Source: Mycobacterium sp. 1274761.0
GTDB lineage: Bacteria; Actinomycetota; Actinomycetes; Mycobacteriales; Mycobacteriaceae
Reading direction: 5' to 3'
Length of the DNA stretch: 64,000 bases
Assembly: GCF_001668615.1 (NCBI RefSeq)
Contig: NZ_LZMC01000073.1
Coordinates: forward strand, 1 to 64,000
Every line of letters begins with the position of its first letter. Within the stretch, counting starts at the first letter, position 1. The notes beneath the pieces were generated by a model. It was not told the origin of the DNA. It searched no databases and saw only the letters and a program-made list of their open reading frames with translations. Made by a program: the position numbers and the translations under genes. Shown here piece after piece: positions 45,665-54,934 of the stretch.

Positions 45665-46291
45665 ATGGCCGTCATCGCGCTCACGCTTTACCTCGCCTTC
45701 GGGGTCTTGGCTCTCGGCGGGCGTCTCTGGGTGCAATGGAACCGCACGGGTTCGACCGGTTACCGCGGGATCAGCCGTCACCTTGGTTCGCTTGGACTGG
45801 CCGGCGGCGTAGCGTTCATCGTCGCGATGGTCGGTGGGCTGGCCGCTCCCCTGCTTCAAGTGCTGCACGTGGTATCGCCGCTGCGGTTGCTCGACGACGG
45901 ACTGCTGAACCGTGCCGGCATCGCGCTGGCCGCCTGCGGGCTCGCCGCCACCATCTATGCGCAACTCGATATGGGCGCGTCGTGGCGGGTGGGCATCGAC
46001 ACGGCGGAGGTGACGGCGCTGGTGCGCACGGGAACGTTTCGGCTGGTGCGGAATCCGATCTTCAGCGCGATGATGGTGTTCACGTTGGGTCAAACGCTGA
46101 TGGCGCCGAACGTCGTTGCCGTCTCGGTCCTCGCGATCTTCATCGCGGCGGTCGAGGTGTCGGTGCGCAGCGCCGAGGAGCCCTACCTGCTACGGGTCCA
46201 CGGCGAGGAATACCGTGACTACATGGCCAGCGTCGGACGGTTCTTTCCCGGTGTCGGATTACGCCGCTACGAACGTGATCGCATCCGCTGA
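45665..46291 (+). CDS. Isoprenylcysteine carboxyl methyltransferase-like membrane protein
   Basis: A 208-residue integral membrane protein with about five hydrophobic helices and the ICMT/PEMT family C-terminal signature: LVRTGTFRLVRNPIFSAMM and EEPYLLRVHGEEYRDYMASVGRF. Family members methylate lipid or protein carboxyl groups using SAM; the bacterial substrates are mostly unknown. ATG at 45665 follows GGGGAAAG. The last 25 bp overlap the convergent PAS gene. Confidence 0.85.
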   Translation: MAVIALTLYLAFGVLALGGRLWVQWNRTGSTGYRGISRHLGSLGLAGGVAFIVAMVGGLAAPLLQVLHVVSPLRLLDDGLLNRAGIALAACGLAATIYAQLDMGASWRVGIDTAEVTALVRTGTFRLVRNPIFSAMMVFTLGQTLMAPNVVAVSVLAIFIAAVEVSVRSAEEPYLLRVHGEEYRDYMASVGRFFPGVGLRRYERDRIR

Positions 46292-46716
46292 ACGACGCGA
46301 TGAACGAGGTTGATCGGCGCAAGCGCGACTCGCCAGGCCACCCCCTGCCAAACCGGACCCGTGCCGACGAATGTGACCACAGCGCCCCGGGCGCTGCCGG
46401 TGCGTCCCGTGATCAATTCAAATGTCGCATGGGCAACGACTATTCGTCGATCGCTGCGCAGCGCCGGAACCTTGTAGACCTTCTCTGGATGACTCAGCCG
46501 ACCCCGGTGCATCGCCTTGTCGAATCCGCGCCAATGCAGACTGCGCAGCACAGGCGGTATGACGACGTTGAGGTTGCGGCCGAGCGCCTCGTCCGCCGAG
46601 TAGCCCGCGATATCGGTGACAGCGTCATCCCACTCCCTGATGATCCCGTCGCGATCCACCGTCACGGTCGGCCTCTGCTTCTGGTGCCTCTGGCGCGTCC
46701 CCTCCAAAGCGTCCAT
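46267..46716 (-). CDS. Single PAS domain protein
   Basis: A 149-residue protein consisting mainly of one PAS domain: TVTVDRDGIIREWDDAVTDI followed by AGYSADEALGRNLNVVIPP and HATFELITGRTGSARGAVVTF. The C-terminal helix WRVALAPINLVHRVVQRM is amphipathic and may contact a membrane or partner. No output domain is attached, so it may act as a stand-alone sensor. ATG at 46716. It is divergent from the MmpL gene with 35 bp between, so linked regulation is possible. Confidence 0.8.
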   Translation of the reverse strand: MDALEGTRQRHQKQRPTVTVDRDGIIREWDDAVTDIAGYSADEALGRNLNVVIPPVLRSLHWRGFDKAMHRGRLSHPEKVYKVPALRSDRRIVVAHATFELITGRTGSARGAVVTFVGTGPVWQGVAWRVALAPINLVHRVVQRMRSRS

Positions 46717-46751
46717 GCCTTCAATACGGTGCAGGCGGGTAGTGAGTTCAC

Positions 46752-48818
46752 ATGATGATCTGGGACCGCATAGCCGCCATCGTGACGCATCGACGTTCGT
46801 GGGTGCTCGCACTGCTGATCGTCGCCGCCTCCGGAGCATTGATGGCCGCCGCTGGGGCGAATTCCGATGCCGATGAACCGCCCGTTCAGCTGCCACCGTC
46901 GGCCGAATCTGCCCGCGCGGCAGAGATATCGAAGTCGTTTCCGGGCGGGGACCGGGTTCCGGCTGTTCTTGTGGTGTCCCGTCGCGACGACTCGTCTTTG
47001 ACCCCCGGTGACATCGACGCGGCCCGAGCCGCCCAGCATCGCGTGTTGTCGGCAGCCGGCGCTGCCGGGCCACCGCTCATCGTTGCGCGCGACGGCCGAG
47101 CTGCGGTGGCCCCGATCCCCGTGGCGGCCAAGTCCGGATCTGAACTCAACGAGACGGTCGGTGCGTTGCGCCGGTCGGCCATGGCGGGCGCACCAGACGA
47201 GCTTGCCGTCGCGCTCACCGGCGGCCCCGCATTCGGCGCCGACATCGGCAACGCGATGTCGAACGCCAACATCGTGCTGCTGGCGGTCACCGCGTCAGTT
47301 GTCGCACTGCTACTGATCGTCACTTACCGCTCGCCGATTCTGTGGCTGGTGCCGTTGGCGGTGGTAGGCCTGGCCGATGGGCTCTCGACCGCGTTGGGCT
47401 CGTTGGTGTCACGCCTCACCGGGTTGATGTTCGATGGCGCCACTGCCGGTATCACCAGCGTGCTGGTCTTTGGCGCGGGCACCAACTATGCGCTGCTGCT
47501 GATCTCGCGCTACCGCGAGGAACTGGGACGCGGCGACGACCATCGAATGGCGCTGCGTCGCGCAGTGCGCTGCGCTGGACCGGCTGTCGTCGCCAGCAAT
47601 GCGACGGTCGTACTGGGCTTGCTGACCCTTATTTTCGCCGCCGCACCGGCCACCCGGAGCCTGGGGCTGCATGCCGCACTCGGGCTGGTGATCGCGGTGC
47701 TGCTGATCCTGCTGGTGTTGCCGCCGTTGCTCGGCCTGTTCGGCACGAGGCTCTTCTGGCCGCTCGTTCCGCGCAGCGACGCAGAAGCGGCCGCCCCGGG
47801 CATCTGGCACAACGTCGCCACATGGGTCACCGGCCATGCCCGGCTGGTGGCCGTCTCCACGGTGGCGGCGTTGGCGTTGATGACGCTCGGTATGCTCGCA
47901 ACGCCCATCGGTTTATCTCAGACCGAACAGTTTCGCGTGTCGGCCGAATCGGTGTCCGGCTACGACACACTGACTGCCCACTTCCCCAGCGGCTTGACCG
48001 ATCCGACTTTCGTGATCGGAGACGAGGGCCGCGCCGACGCGACGAGGCAGGCGATCGCGGGGACGCCCGGTGTGGCTTCTGTCAGCGATTCGGGGTCCGC
48101 GGACGGATTGACCCAGTGGTCGGTGGTACTCGACGCGCCGCCGGCATCTGGGCAAGCCTTAAATACCGTTGCCGCGCTGCGCGAATCAACAAAAAACGCG
48201 GACCCGACCGCCGTGGTCGGCGGCCCGGACGCACAGGCGATGGATTCGCGCGATGCTGCCGTCCACGACCGCTACCTGCTCGTCCCGGCCATCCTCGCCG
48301 TGGTGTTGGCCGTGCTCTACGTGCTTCTCCGCGCTGCGCTGGCGCCTCCGGTCTTGGTCGCAGTCATGGTGCTGGTTGCGATGTCGGCGCTGGGTCTTGG
48401 CGGCTGGGCCTGTGTGCATCTGCTCGGTATGCCCGCACTCGATTACTCGACACCGCTATTTGCATTCTTGTTCCTCGTCGCTCTCGGCGTCGACTACACG
48501 ATCTTCTTGGTCACGCGCGCTCGCGAAGAGACGCTGACGCATGGCACGCGCGAGGGCGTCGTGCGCGCGGTGTCGGCTACCGGACCGGTGATCACCAGCG
48601 CGGGCATCGTGCTGGCCGCGGTTTTCTGCGTGCTTGCCGTGCTTCCGCTGATCGTGCTGACCCAACTCGGTGTGATTGTGGGACTTGGCATTCTGCTCGA
48701 CACCTTCGTCGTGCGCACCATGGTGGTGCCGGCCGTCTTCACATTGCTGGGGCCCCGAATCTGGTGGCCCGTGCAGCTCGAATCGATGAACCCAAAGGCG
48801 CCGTTGTACGTGAAGTAG
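46752..48818 (+). CDS. MMPL/RND family transporter
   Basis: A 688-residue transporter with the MmpL layout: one N-terminal helix (SWVLALLIVAASGALMAAAG), a periplasmic domain, a block of about five helices, a second periplasmic domain and another block of helices. Conserved segments are FGAGTNYALLLISRYREEL and ALGVDYTIFLVTRAREE. The second Asp-Tyr pair is present, but the first is Asn-Tyr. MmpL proteins export lipids or drugs using proton force; the cargo here is unknown. ATG at 46752 (another at 46755). A methyltransferase gene follows 2 bp after the stop. Confidence 0.92.
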   Translation: MMIWDRIAAIVTHRRSWVLALLIVAASGALMAAAGANSDADEPPVQLPPSAESARAAEISKSFPGGDRVPAVLVVSRRDDSSLTPGDIDAARAAQHRVLSAAGAAGPPLIVARDGRAAVAPIPVAAKSGSELNETVGALRRSAMAGAPDELAVALTGGPAFGADIGNAMSNANIVLLAVTASVVALLLIVTYRSPILWLVPLAVVGLADGLSTALGSLVSRLTGLMFDGATAGITSVLVFGAGTNYALLLISRYREELGRGDDHRMALRRAVRCAGPAVVASNATVVLGLLTLIFAAAPATRSLGLHAALGLVIAVLLILLVLPPLLGLFGTRLFWPLVPRSDAEAAAPGIWHNVATWVTGHARLVAVSTVAALALMTLGMLATPIGLSQTEQFRVSAESVSGYDTLTAHFPSGLTDPTFVIGDEGRADATRQAIAGTPGVASVSDSGSADGLTQWSVVLDAPPASGQALNTVAALRESTKNADPTAVVGGPDAQAMDSRDAAVHDRYLLVPAILAVVLAVLYVLLRAALAPPVLVAVMVLVAMSALGLGGWACVHLLGMPALDYSTPLFAFLFLVALGVDYTIFLVTRAREETLTHGTREGVVRAVSATGPVITSAGIVLAAVFCVLAVLPLIVLTQLGVIVGLGILLDTFVVRTMVVPAVFTLLGPRIWWPVQLESMNPKAPLYVK

Positions 48819-48820
48819 AC

Positions 48821-49600
48821 ATGACCGCCCAACAGCCCGGGGCGGACTGGGACGCTATGTGGTCGCCCGCGCTTGCGCGCGGCCTGATCCGGCACGAGGC
48901 GCTGCGCTCGCTTCGGCACTGCGATGGCTACATCGACCTGCTGGGCCCCGACCACAAGTCCCGTCCCACCTTCGCGCAGCGCGTGCGCCTGCACGCGACG
49001 TCGGCGTCTTTTTCTGGCGCCAGGGCGGTCAACGCCGTGCGTTTAACCGGCGGACAGCGGGTGCTCGACCTCGCCTGCGGACCCGGCGACTACACAAGGG
49101 TCTTCGCTGACAGGCTGACCGGTGACGGGTTCGTCATCGGCGTGGACGACTCGGACCGGATGCTGCAGCGTGCCGCGTTGATCAACAGCCACGCCCGCGT
49201 GGTCTACATGCGTGCCGACACCCTCGAACTTCCCTTCGGCGATGGGGCATTCGACGCGGTGTGCTGCTTCGGCGCACTCCATCTGCTGCCCGAGCCGTTG
49301 GGAGTGTTGCGTGAGATGCTCCGTGTCCTCGCACCCCTTGGGCGGATCGCGGTGCTCACCAGCTACTGCCACGAATCGGCGCTGACACACAAGGTGCTGG
49401 CCGTGGGCGCCACGATGTGCGGCGTGCACGTTTTCGACCGAACCTCTGTGCCTGCGTTCTTCGCCGCAGCGGGGCTCGCCGGTATCGAGCAAGAACTGCA
49501 CGGCATGACCCAGCTCGTCACCGCCTTCCGGCCTGGACCCACTTCAGTAGCGGCTATCTCATCTGCTGCTGCTCGACGTATGCTGCGATCACATCTGTAA
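48821..49600 (+). CDS. Class I SAM-dependent methyltransferase
   Basis: A 259-residue methyltransferase: motif I VLDLACGPGDYTRVFADRL, then GVDDSDRMLQRA, ELPFGDGAFDAVCCFGALHLL and EMLRVLAPLGRIAVLTS. It resembles the lipid-type UbiE/phthiotriol group. Directly downstream of the MmpL gene (2 bp), so a modified lipid could be the transported product; this is inference. The last 47 bp overlap the convergent TetR gene. Confidence 0.88.
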   Translation: MTAQQPGADWDAMWSPALARGLIRHEALRSLRHCDGYIDLLGPDHKSRPTFAQRVRLHATSASFSGARAVNAVRLTGGQRVLDLACGPGDYTRVFADRLTGDGFVIGVDDSDRMLQRAALINSHARVVYMRADTLELPFGDGAFDAVCCFGALHLLPEPLGVLREMLRVLAPLGRIAVLTSYCHESALTHKVLAVGATMCGVHVFDRTSVPAFFAAAGLAGIEQELHGMTQLVTAFRPGPTSVAAISSAAARRMLRSHL

Positions 49601-50180
49601 GGGCACGCAGTTCACGGTCGACGTCGACGGGTCCCGGCACCGCCATCTTGGCCACCATTGCCCCCATCAAAGTGGTCCAGATTAGGTTGCCGACGGCGTC
49701 GGCACGCTCGGGCTCCAGCCCGTCGGCGACATACCGCCCCAGTCGGGTCAGGGTCGAGAACAATTCGAGCAGATGTCGCTGATCGACATCGGCGCGGCTC
49801 GATCGCGTCGCGATCAGAATCTCCAATGCCGCAATAGATGTCGGGCTCAGGAAGGCCTCGGCCACGGCGTTGACAAGCAGCTGCGCCCTGGCGTGTCCGA
49901 CGGTCGATCCCAGTTGCGGTTCCAGAGCGCGCAGAGTCTCAACGAGTTGGCCAAAGCCCCTGTCCACCACCGCCATCAGGAGGCCGTCGCGGTCGCCGAA
50001 GTGATACTGGATCACGCCCCACGTCACGCCGGCCCGCTCTGTGATGTGTTTTGCGCTGGCGGCGCCGAACCCTTCCTCGATGACACATCGCACCGTCTCG
50101 TCGATGACCATCGCTCGGGTCCGGTCGGCACGTTCCTGCTTGCCGTTGACCGGGCGACGCGGCGAGATGCCGGTGGGCAT
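49554..50180 (-). CDS. TetR-family transcriptional regulator
   Basis: A 208-residue TetR protein with HTH segment SAKHITERAGVTWGVIQYHF at about residues 42-61 and an all-helical C-terminal domain. ATG at 50180 lies 5 bp after the stop of the oxidoreductase gene, so it is the last gene of the Rieske oxygenase-oxidoreductase-TetR operon and probably autoregulates that operon. The 3' end overlaps the methyltransferase gene. Confidence 0.9.
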   Translation of the reverse strand: MPTGISPRRPVNGKQERADRTRAMVIDETVRCVIEEGFGAASAKHITERAGVTWGVIQYHFGDRDGLLMAVVDRGFGQLVETLRALEPQLGSTVGHARAQLLVNAVAEAFLSPTSIAALEILIATRSSRADVDQRHLLELFSTLTRLGRYVADGLEPERADAVGNLIWTTLMGAMVAKMAVPGPVDVDRELRALTDVIAAYVEQQQMR

Positions 50181-50185
50181 GATCC

Positions 50186-51274
50186 CTAGAGCTTGAACCG
50201 GCCGGCGAAACCGCGCAGCGGAAGATCAGCGCTGGTCACGATTCCCGGCGGCGCGGCGACCACCGACCTGATCGCCGCGAGGGCCGGCATGCCGGTGACC
50301 GTCATCCCGATTGATGCGAAGTTGTCCGGGTTGGACAGGTCCACCCCGGGTTTCGGGAAGATCATGTGCTTGTTGTAAATGCACGGGTCGCCCTTGATCT
50401 GGGTGATGTAGCAGCCCTTGATATCCCAGCTCGGATCGGTGTGCGGGGTCATCTGCCACTCGAGATGGGTTTCCACCCTCGGCACGCCGTCGACCATGCC
50501 CTGGTACTTGATGTAGTTACCGCCGAGCGAGCCCTTGGGCAGCGTGTACCAGCCGAGGTCGACGTCTTTGGTGCACGAGCCGAGTTCGTAGCTGAATTTC
50601 ACCTCGTCGAGTTCGAGGTCGAAACAGTCCGCCATCATCAGCACGCTGTCGGCGAACACCCGAGTGTACTTCTCGAGCCTGGCCGGAATACTCGGATCGT
50701 CGACCGGCAGACCGTAACCCACCTCGATCCAGGTGTCCTTGCTGTGATGGCAGGACACGTCGACCGATTCGATGGTGGTGACGTTCTCGATCTCGGCGAC
50801 ATCGGCCGAACACACCACGCCCAGGATCTGGTTCAGGCCCGGATTCATCCCCGTCCCGTAGAACGTGGAACCACCCTTCTCGCATGCCTCGGACAGCAGC
50901 TGCGTCACCGGCTTTCCGGAAGGGTGCGGATGGTTGGTGTCGCGGTGCCAGCCGGTGATCCAGTCCGCCGTGGTGACGATGTCTATGCCCGCCTCGAGGA
51001 CTCGCACATAAAGATCCTCGTCCGGAAAAACGCCGTGAAAGGTCAACACGTCGGGCTTGGCGGCGATGATCTCTTCGACGGTGCCGGTGGCCGTCACCCC
51101 GTTGGGCGCAAGGCCCGCCAACTCTCCGGCGTCCTTACCGATCTTCTCCGGCGAGTAGCAGTGCACACCGATCAGCTCCAGATCGGGTTGGCTGGCGATG
51201 CGCTTGATCATCTCCGAGCCGACATTGCCAGTGGCAACTTGGAACACACGAATCGGCTTGGCGGGCTGGCTCAT
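50186..51274 (-). CDS. NAD(P)-dependent oxidoreductase, dihydrodipicolinate reductase-like
   Basis: A 362-residue protein with Rossmann motif VFQVATGNVGSEMIKRI and family segments YGTGMNPGLNQILGVV and VDVSCHHSKDTW. Paralogue of the protein at 42295-43368. The ATG at 51274 overlaps the Rieske gene stop (ATGA), so translation is coupled. Together they resemble a steroid or terpenoid oxidation pair; substrate unknown. Confidence 0.83.
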   Translation of the reverse strand: MSQPAKPIRVFQVATGNVGSEMIKRIASQPDLELIGVHCYSPEKIGKDAGELAGLAPNGVTATGTVEEIIAAKPDVLTFHGVFPDEDLYVRVLEAGIDIVTTADWITGWHRDTNHPHPSGKPVTQLLSEACEKGGSTFYGTGMNPGLNQILGVVCSADVAEIENVTTIESVDVSCHHSKDTWIEVGYGLPVDDPSIPARLEKYTRVFADSVLMMADCFDLELDEVKFSYELGSCTKDVDLGWYTLPKGSLGGNYIKYQGMVDGVPRVETHLEWQMTPHTDPSWDIKGCYITQIKGDPCIYNKHMIFPKPGVDLSNPDNFASIGMTVTGMPALAAIRSVVAAPPGIVTSADLPLRGFAGRFKL

Positions 51275-52299
51275 TCGGTACGACCTCTCTGTGCATACAC
51301 TTCGGCGGCACTCCCACCGATCCCATCTGGATAGAATTGTTTGGCCCAGTTCCGGATCGCGGTGAAGCCCTGCTGTTCGGCGCCGGCCAGCGCGGGGGGG
51401 TCCGAATAGCGCTGGTGTTGCCAGATGTGGATGTCCTGGGTGAACTGGCGGATGACCTCGTTGCCGAAATCACGTGCCCGCGCCTCGGCCTTCGGCGAGT
51501 CGTCGCCGGGCCGGCGCCCGATGTAGACCATGAAGCGCACATCGGAGGTGCGGTCGTCAACCGGTGTGATCGCCGAAATCGTGCGGTTGTCGACCATCCC
51601 CCAACTCTTGGTCACTGCGATTCCCAGTCCGCCGTTGATGGCTTCCACGCCGCTACTCACGTCGTCGATTGTCTGGTTCTCGTCGCCTTCGAAGGTGATC
51701 GTGAAATCGACGTAGGACACCGGCTCGTCGAAATCGTGGCGGGTGAAGACCGGAACGATCGGGGTCTGGTGCACGAACTTGAAATGTGCGAAGTCGACGC
51801 CGTTTTCGAGGACGTACTGCGGATGCATTTCCAACGCTTCGCGGAAGAGCCGCAGCTGGGGGTAATAGTCCTCGGCGCTGCTGCCGTCGGAGAAGCTCGC
51901 GAAGATGTCCGGCACGTCGAAGTACGGCTCGCGTCCGTCGACGTCATGCCAGATGTACACCGACTCGTTCCGCTCGACCACGGGGAACGTGCGGATGCGG
52001 CGGCCCCGGTTAGGCCGATCCTGATACGGGATGCAGACGTTGCGGCCGTCGTGGTTCCACTGCCAGCCGTGAAACGGACACTGCAGCACCTCGCCGACCA
52101 CGTGTCCGCCGTATCCGAGATGCGCTCCAAGGTGCTCGCAGTAGGCGTCCATGACGGTCAGCTGCCTCGACTCCGCGCGCCACGCGACCAGTTCCCGGCC
52201 GAAGTACCTCAGCCGGTGCACATCGCCGACCTTCACCTCATCTGACCAGGCGACTTGAAACCATCCGGTCGGCGTCATCGACAGTGGCGGCTTGGCCAT
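51271..52299 (-). CDS. Rieske non-haem iron oxygenase, KshA-like
   Basis: A 342-residue oxygenase alpha subunit. The Rieske [2Fe-2S] ligands are in YCEHLGAHLG and CPFHGWQWNHDG, and the mononuclear iron site is in ENGVDFAHFKFVHQ with downstream acidic residues. The pattern is that of KshA, which hydroxylates 3-ketosteroids at C-9, but the protein is shorter and diverges in the C-terminal half, so a different substrate is likely. A separate reductase partner is needed and is not seen nearby. First gene of the operon with the oxidoreductase and TetR. Confidence 0.9.
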   Translation of the reverse strand: MAKPPLSMTPTGWFQVAWSDEVKVGDVHRLRYFGRELVAWRAESRQLTVMDAYCEHLGAHLGYGGHVVGEVLQCPFHGWQWNHDGRNVCIPYQDRPNRGRRIRTFPVVERNESVYIWHDVDGREPYFDVPDIFASFSDGSSAEDYYPQLRLFREALEMHPQYVLENGVDFAHFKFVHQTPIVPVFTRHDFDEPVSYVDFTITFEGDENQTIDDVSSGVEAINGGLGIAVTKSWGMVDNRTISAITPVDDRTSDVRFMVYIGRRPGDDSPKAEARARDFGNEVIRQFTQDIHIWQHQRYSDPPALAGAEQQGFTAIRNWAKQFYPDGIGGSAAEVYAQRGRTE

Positions 52300-52412
52300 G
52301 GCCCAAAATCATAGAGCATTCAATGTAAATCGTGAACCCCGTGCTCGTGCGTTTCGGGCGCGGTGCAGGCAGGGTAGTTAGCGCGATGGGCCGACGATGC
52401 GGGGTGATGGCG

Positions 52413-53957
52413 ATGTCGAGAGCGGCGAGGTGGCTCGTCGTTGGCGTGGTCGCCTCCCTGATATGCGCCCTCGTCGCCTGCTCGACCGGTGAACGGGTCG
52501 ACCTCGGTGACGGCTCGTCTGGTCGTCTGGTCGCCGCGATCGCCGGTGAGCCCGACCAACTCGATCCGAACAAGACCAGCGCCTATTTCTCGTTCGAAGT
52601 TCTCGAGAACGTGTTCGACACATTGGTCGAACCCGATGCGAACCTGGTGATGCGGCCCGCACTGGCCGAGTCGTGGAACGTCAGCCCCGACCAATTGACA
52701 TGGACCTTTCATCTACGGCCCGGCGTCACGTTCCACGACGGCACCCCGCTGACCGCCGACGACGTCGTCTATACCTATCGCCGCATCGTCGATGAGGAGC
52801 TGTCCAACGTCGACAAGCTCAGCGCCGTCACCGACGTCCACGCCACCGACCCCGCGACCGTCGTCATCCGCCTCAAGCACCCGACACCGAACCTGCTGAC
52901 CAACCTCGGCGGCTTCAAAGGAATGGCGATCGTGTCGCGACACAACGTCGAAAGCGGCCAGATCGCCACCCACCCGATCGGCACCGGCCCCTTCGCCTTC
53001 GAGTCACAGAAGAGCGGTGACTCAATCACCCTGAAGTCGAACCCGCACTACTGGGACGGCCCGCCGAAGGTGTCGGGCGTCGTCTTTCGTTTCATCCCCG
53101 AGAAGTCGACCGCGCTGTCGGCCCTGCAGGCCGGTGAAATCGATTGGACCGATTCGATTCCCACTCAGCGCGTCAAGCAACTCGCCGACGACGATTCGAT
53201 TCATCTCGCGGTCACCCCGAGCAACGACTACTGGTATCTGGCGCTCAACCAGGCCCGTAAGCCGTGGGACGAGGTACGGGTCCGTCAGGCCATCGCCTAT
53301 GCGATCGACCGCGACGCGATCGTGGCGGCCACCAGCTACGGCACCGCCGCCAAAAATCAACTCGCGATCCCGAAAGGGAGCTTCTGGTACACCGAATACA
53401 GCAGGTACCAATACGACATCGAGCAGGCCAAGCGGTTGCTCGCCGAGGCCTCGGCCGGCTCCGCTGCACCGAAGACGATGGACATGCTGGTCACCAACGA
53501 GTACCCGGAGACGGTGACCGCGGCCCAGATCATCGCTGACAACCTTGCGCCGCTTGGAATCACGGTGAACATTCGCACGGTCGACTTCGCGACGTGGCTC
53601 GACGAACAGAACAGCGGCCATTTCGACATGCTGATGATGGGCTGGCTCGGCAACATCGACCCCGACGACTTCTACTACGCCCAGCACCACACCGACGGCA
53701 CCAGCAACGCGCAGAAGTTCTCCAACCCGCAAGTCGACCGGCTGCTCGATGCCGGCCGGGTGGAGATCAACCAGGACGCGCGCGCCGACATCTACCGCAA
53801 GGCCGCGACGATCATCGCCGACGAGTGCAGCTACATCTATCTGTACAACCCGTCGGTCATTCAAGCGTGGAACACAGCCATGTCGGGCTATGAGGCCCGC
53901 CGCGACAAGGCCATCCGGTTCCGCACGGCGGCCATCAGCGAAGGCGGCCGCGCGTGA
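52413..53957 (+). CDS. ABC transporter substrate-binding lipoprotein, peptide/nickel (family 5)
   Basis: A 514-residue lipoprotein: signal peptide SRAARWLVVGVVASLICALV with lipobox LVAC (lipid Cys at residue 23), then the SBP family 5 fold (LVAAIAGEPDQLDPNKTSAY, RPGVTFHDGTPLTADDVVYT, HPIGTGPFAF). It binds peptides or related solutes outside the membrane for the permeases encoded next. The ATG at 52413 is preferred (GGGGTGATG upstream); 52407 and a GTG at 52332 are alternatives. Its stop overlaps the first permease start (GTGA). Confidence 0.92.
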   Translation: MSRAARWLVVGVVASLICALVACSTGERVDLGDGSSGRLVAAIAGEPDQLDPNKTSAYFSFEVLENVFDTLVEPDANLVMRPALAESWNVSPDQLTWTFHLRPGVTFHDGTPLTADDVVYTYRRIVDEELSNVDKLSAVTDVHATDPATVVIRLKHPTPNLLTNLGGFKGMAIVSRHNVESGQIATHPIGTGPFAFESQKSGDSITLKSNPHYWDGPPKVSGVVFRFIPEKSTALSALQAGEIDWTDSIPTQRVKQLADDDSIHLAVTPSNDYWYLALNQARKPWDEVRVRQAIAYAIDRDAIVAATSYGTAAKNQLAIPKGSFWYTEYSRYQYDIEQAKRLLAEASAGSAAPKTMDMLVTNEYPETVTAAQIIADNLAPLGITVNIRTVDFATWLDEQNSGHFDMLMMGWLGNIDPDDFYYAQHHTDGTSNAQKFSNPQVDRLLDAGRVEINQDARADIYRKAATIIADECSYIYLYNPSVIQAWNTAMSGYEARRDKAIRFRTAAISEGGRA

Positions 53958-54934
53958 ACTCATCTGCTCCTCGCGTGCGCGTGAACCCGGTAGTGCGCTT
54001 CGTGGCCCGTCGCTTGCTGTACTCGGTCGTGGTCATGATCGGAGTGCTGATCGTGGTGTTCATGCTCGTGCACTTGGTGCCGGGCGACCCCGTGCGCATC
54101 GCACTTGGGACGCGCTACACCCCACAGGCTTACGAAGCGCTGCGCAGCGCAAGCGGTTTGGACCGGCCCATCGTCGAGCAGTTCTTCGGCTATATCGGAT
54201 CCGCACTGACCGGTGACCTCGGGGTGAGTTTCCGCAACGGCGATCCCGTCACCGTCACCCTGCTCGAGCGGCTGCCCGCGACCGTGTCGCTTGCCGTCGT
54301 TGGAATCATCATCGCCCTCCTCATCGCGCTGCCCGCAGGCATCTGGTCGGCACTGCACGAGGGCCGCCTCAGCGATGCGATCGTGCGTGTCACAAGCCAA
54401 TTCGGTGTGTCGATTCCCGATTTCTGGATGGGCATTCTGCTGATCGCATTGTTCGCCTCCACGCTGCACTGGCTGCCGACGTCGGGCTACCGGCCATTGT
54501 TGCAAGATCCCGGCGGATGGCTGCGGCACATCATTCTGCCCGGGCTGACCGTGGGGCTCGTCGCGGCGGCGATAATGACCCGCTACATCCGGTCGGCCGT
54601 ATTGGAAGTCGCCGCAATGGGTTACGTGCGCACCGCGCGGTCGAAGGGACTGCCGCCGCGGGTGGTCACTCTGCGGCACACGGTCCGCAACGCCGCGATT
54701 CCGGTGCTGACCATCACCGGCATCCAGCTGGCGACCATCCTCGGCGGCGTCATCGTGGTCGAAGTGGTCTTCGCTTGGCCGGGACTCGGGAGGCTGGTGT
54801 ACAACGCCGTTGCCGCCCGCGACTACCCGGTGATCCAGGGTGCGGTGCTGCTGATCGCCGCGCTGTTTCTGCTCATCAACCTCATCGTGGACCTGCTGTA
54901 TGCGGTGGTGGACCCGAGGATCCGACTGTCATGA
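53954..54934 (+). CDS. ABC transporter permease, DppB-type
   Basis: A 326-residue inner-membrane permease with six helices. Hallmarks are FMLVHLVPGDPVRIALG, FGVSIPDFWMGILLIALF and the EAA loop YVRTARSKGLPPRVVTLRHT that docks on the ATPase. It forms a channel with the DppC-type permease. The GTG at 53954 overlaps the SBP stop. The codons for residues about 3-9 (SSAPRVR) contain an inverted copy of the 26-bp junction repeat core, giving an unusual N-terminus. Confidence 0.93.
   Translation: MNSSAPRVRVNPVVRFVARRLLYSVVVMIGVLIVVFMLVHLVPGDPVRIALGTRYTPQAYEALRSASGLDRPIVEQFFGYIGSALTGDLGVSFRNGDPVTVTLLERLPATVSLAVVGIIIALLIALPAGIWSALHEGRLSDAIVRVTSQFGVSIPDFWMGILLIALFASTLHWLPTSGYRPLLQDPGGWLRHIILPGLTVGLVAAAIMTRYIRSAVLEVAAMGYVRTARSKGLPPRVVTLRHTVRNAAIPVLTITGIQLATILGGVIVVEVVFAWPGLGRLVYNAVAARDYPVIQGAVLLIAALFLLINLIVDLLYAVVDPRIRLS
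53963..53979 (-). repeat. Inverted copy of junction repeat core in permease 5' end
   Basis: Read on the minus strand, cgcgcacgcgaggagca is identical over 17 bp to the unit of the array at 34346-34449 and is followed by (g)atga as in that unit. It sits 6 bp after the SBP stop, that is, at a gene junction, but inside the first codons of the permease and in reverse orientation. Confidence 0.6.

Noticed and set aside
47342..48820. Long N-terminal extension of the methyltransferase at 48821
   Set aside because: The extension lies in another frame of the MmpL gene; family similarity starts at the ATG at 48821 just after the MmpL stop.
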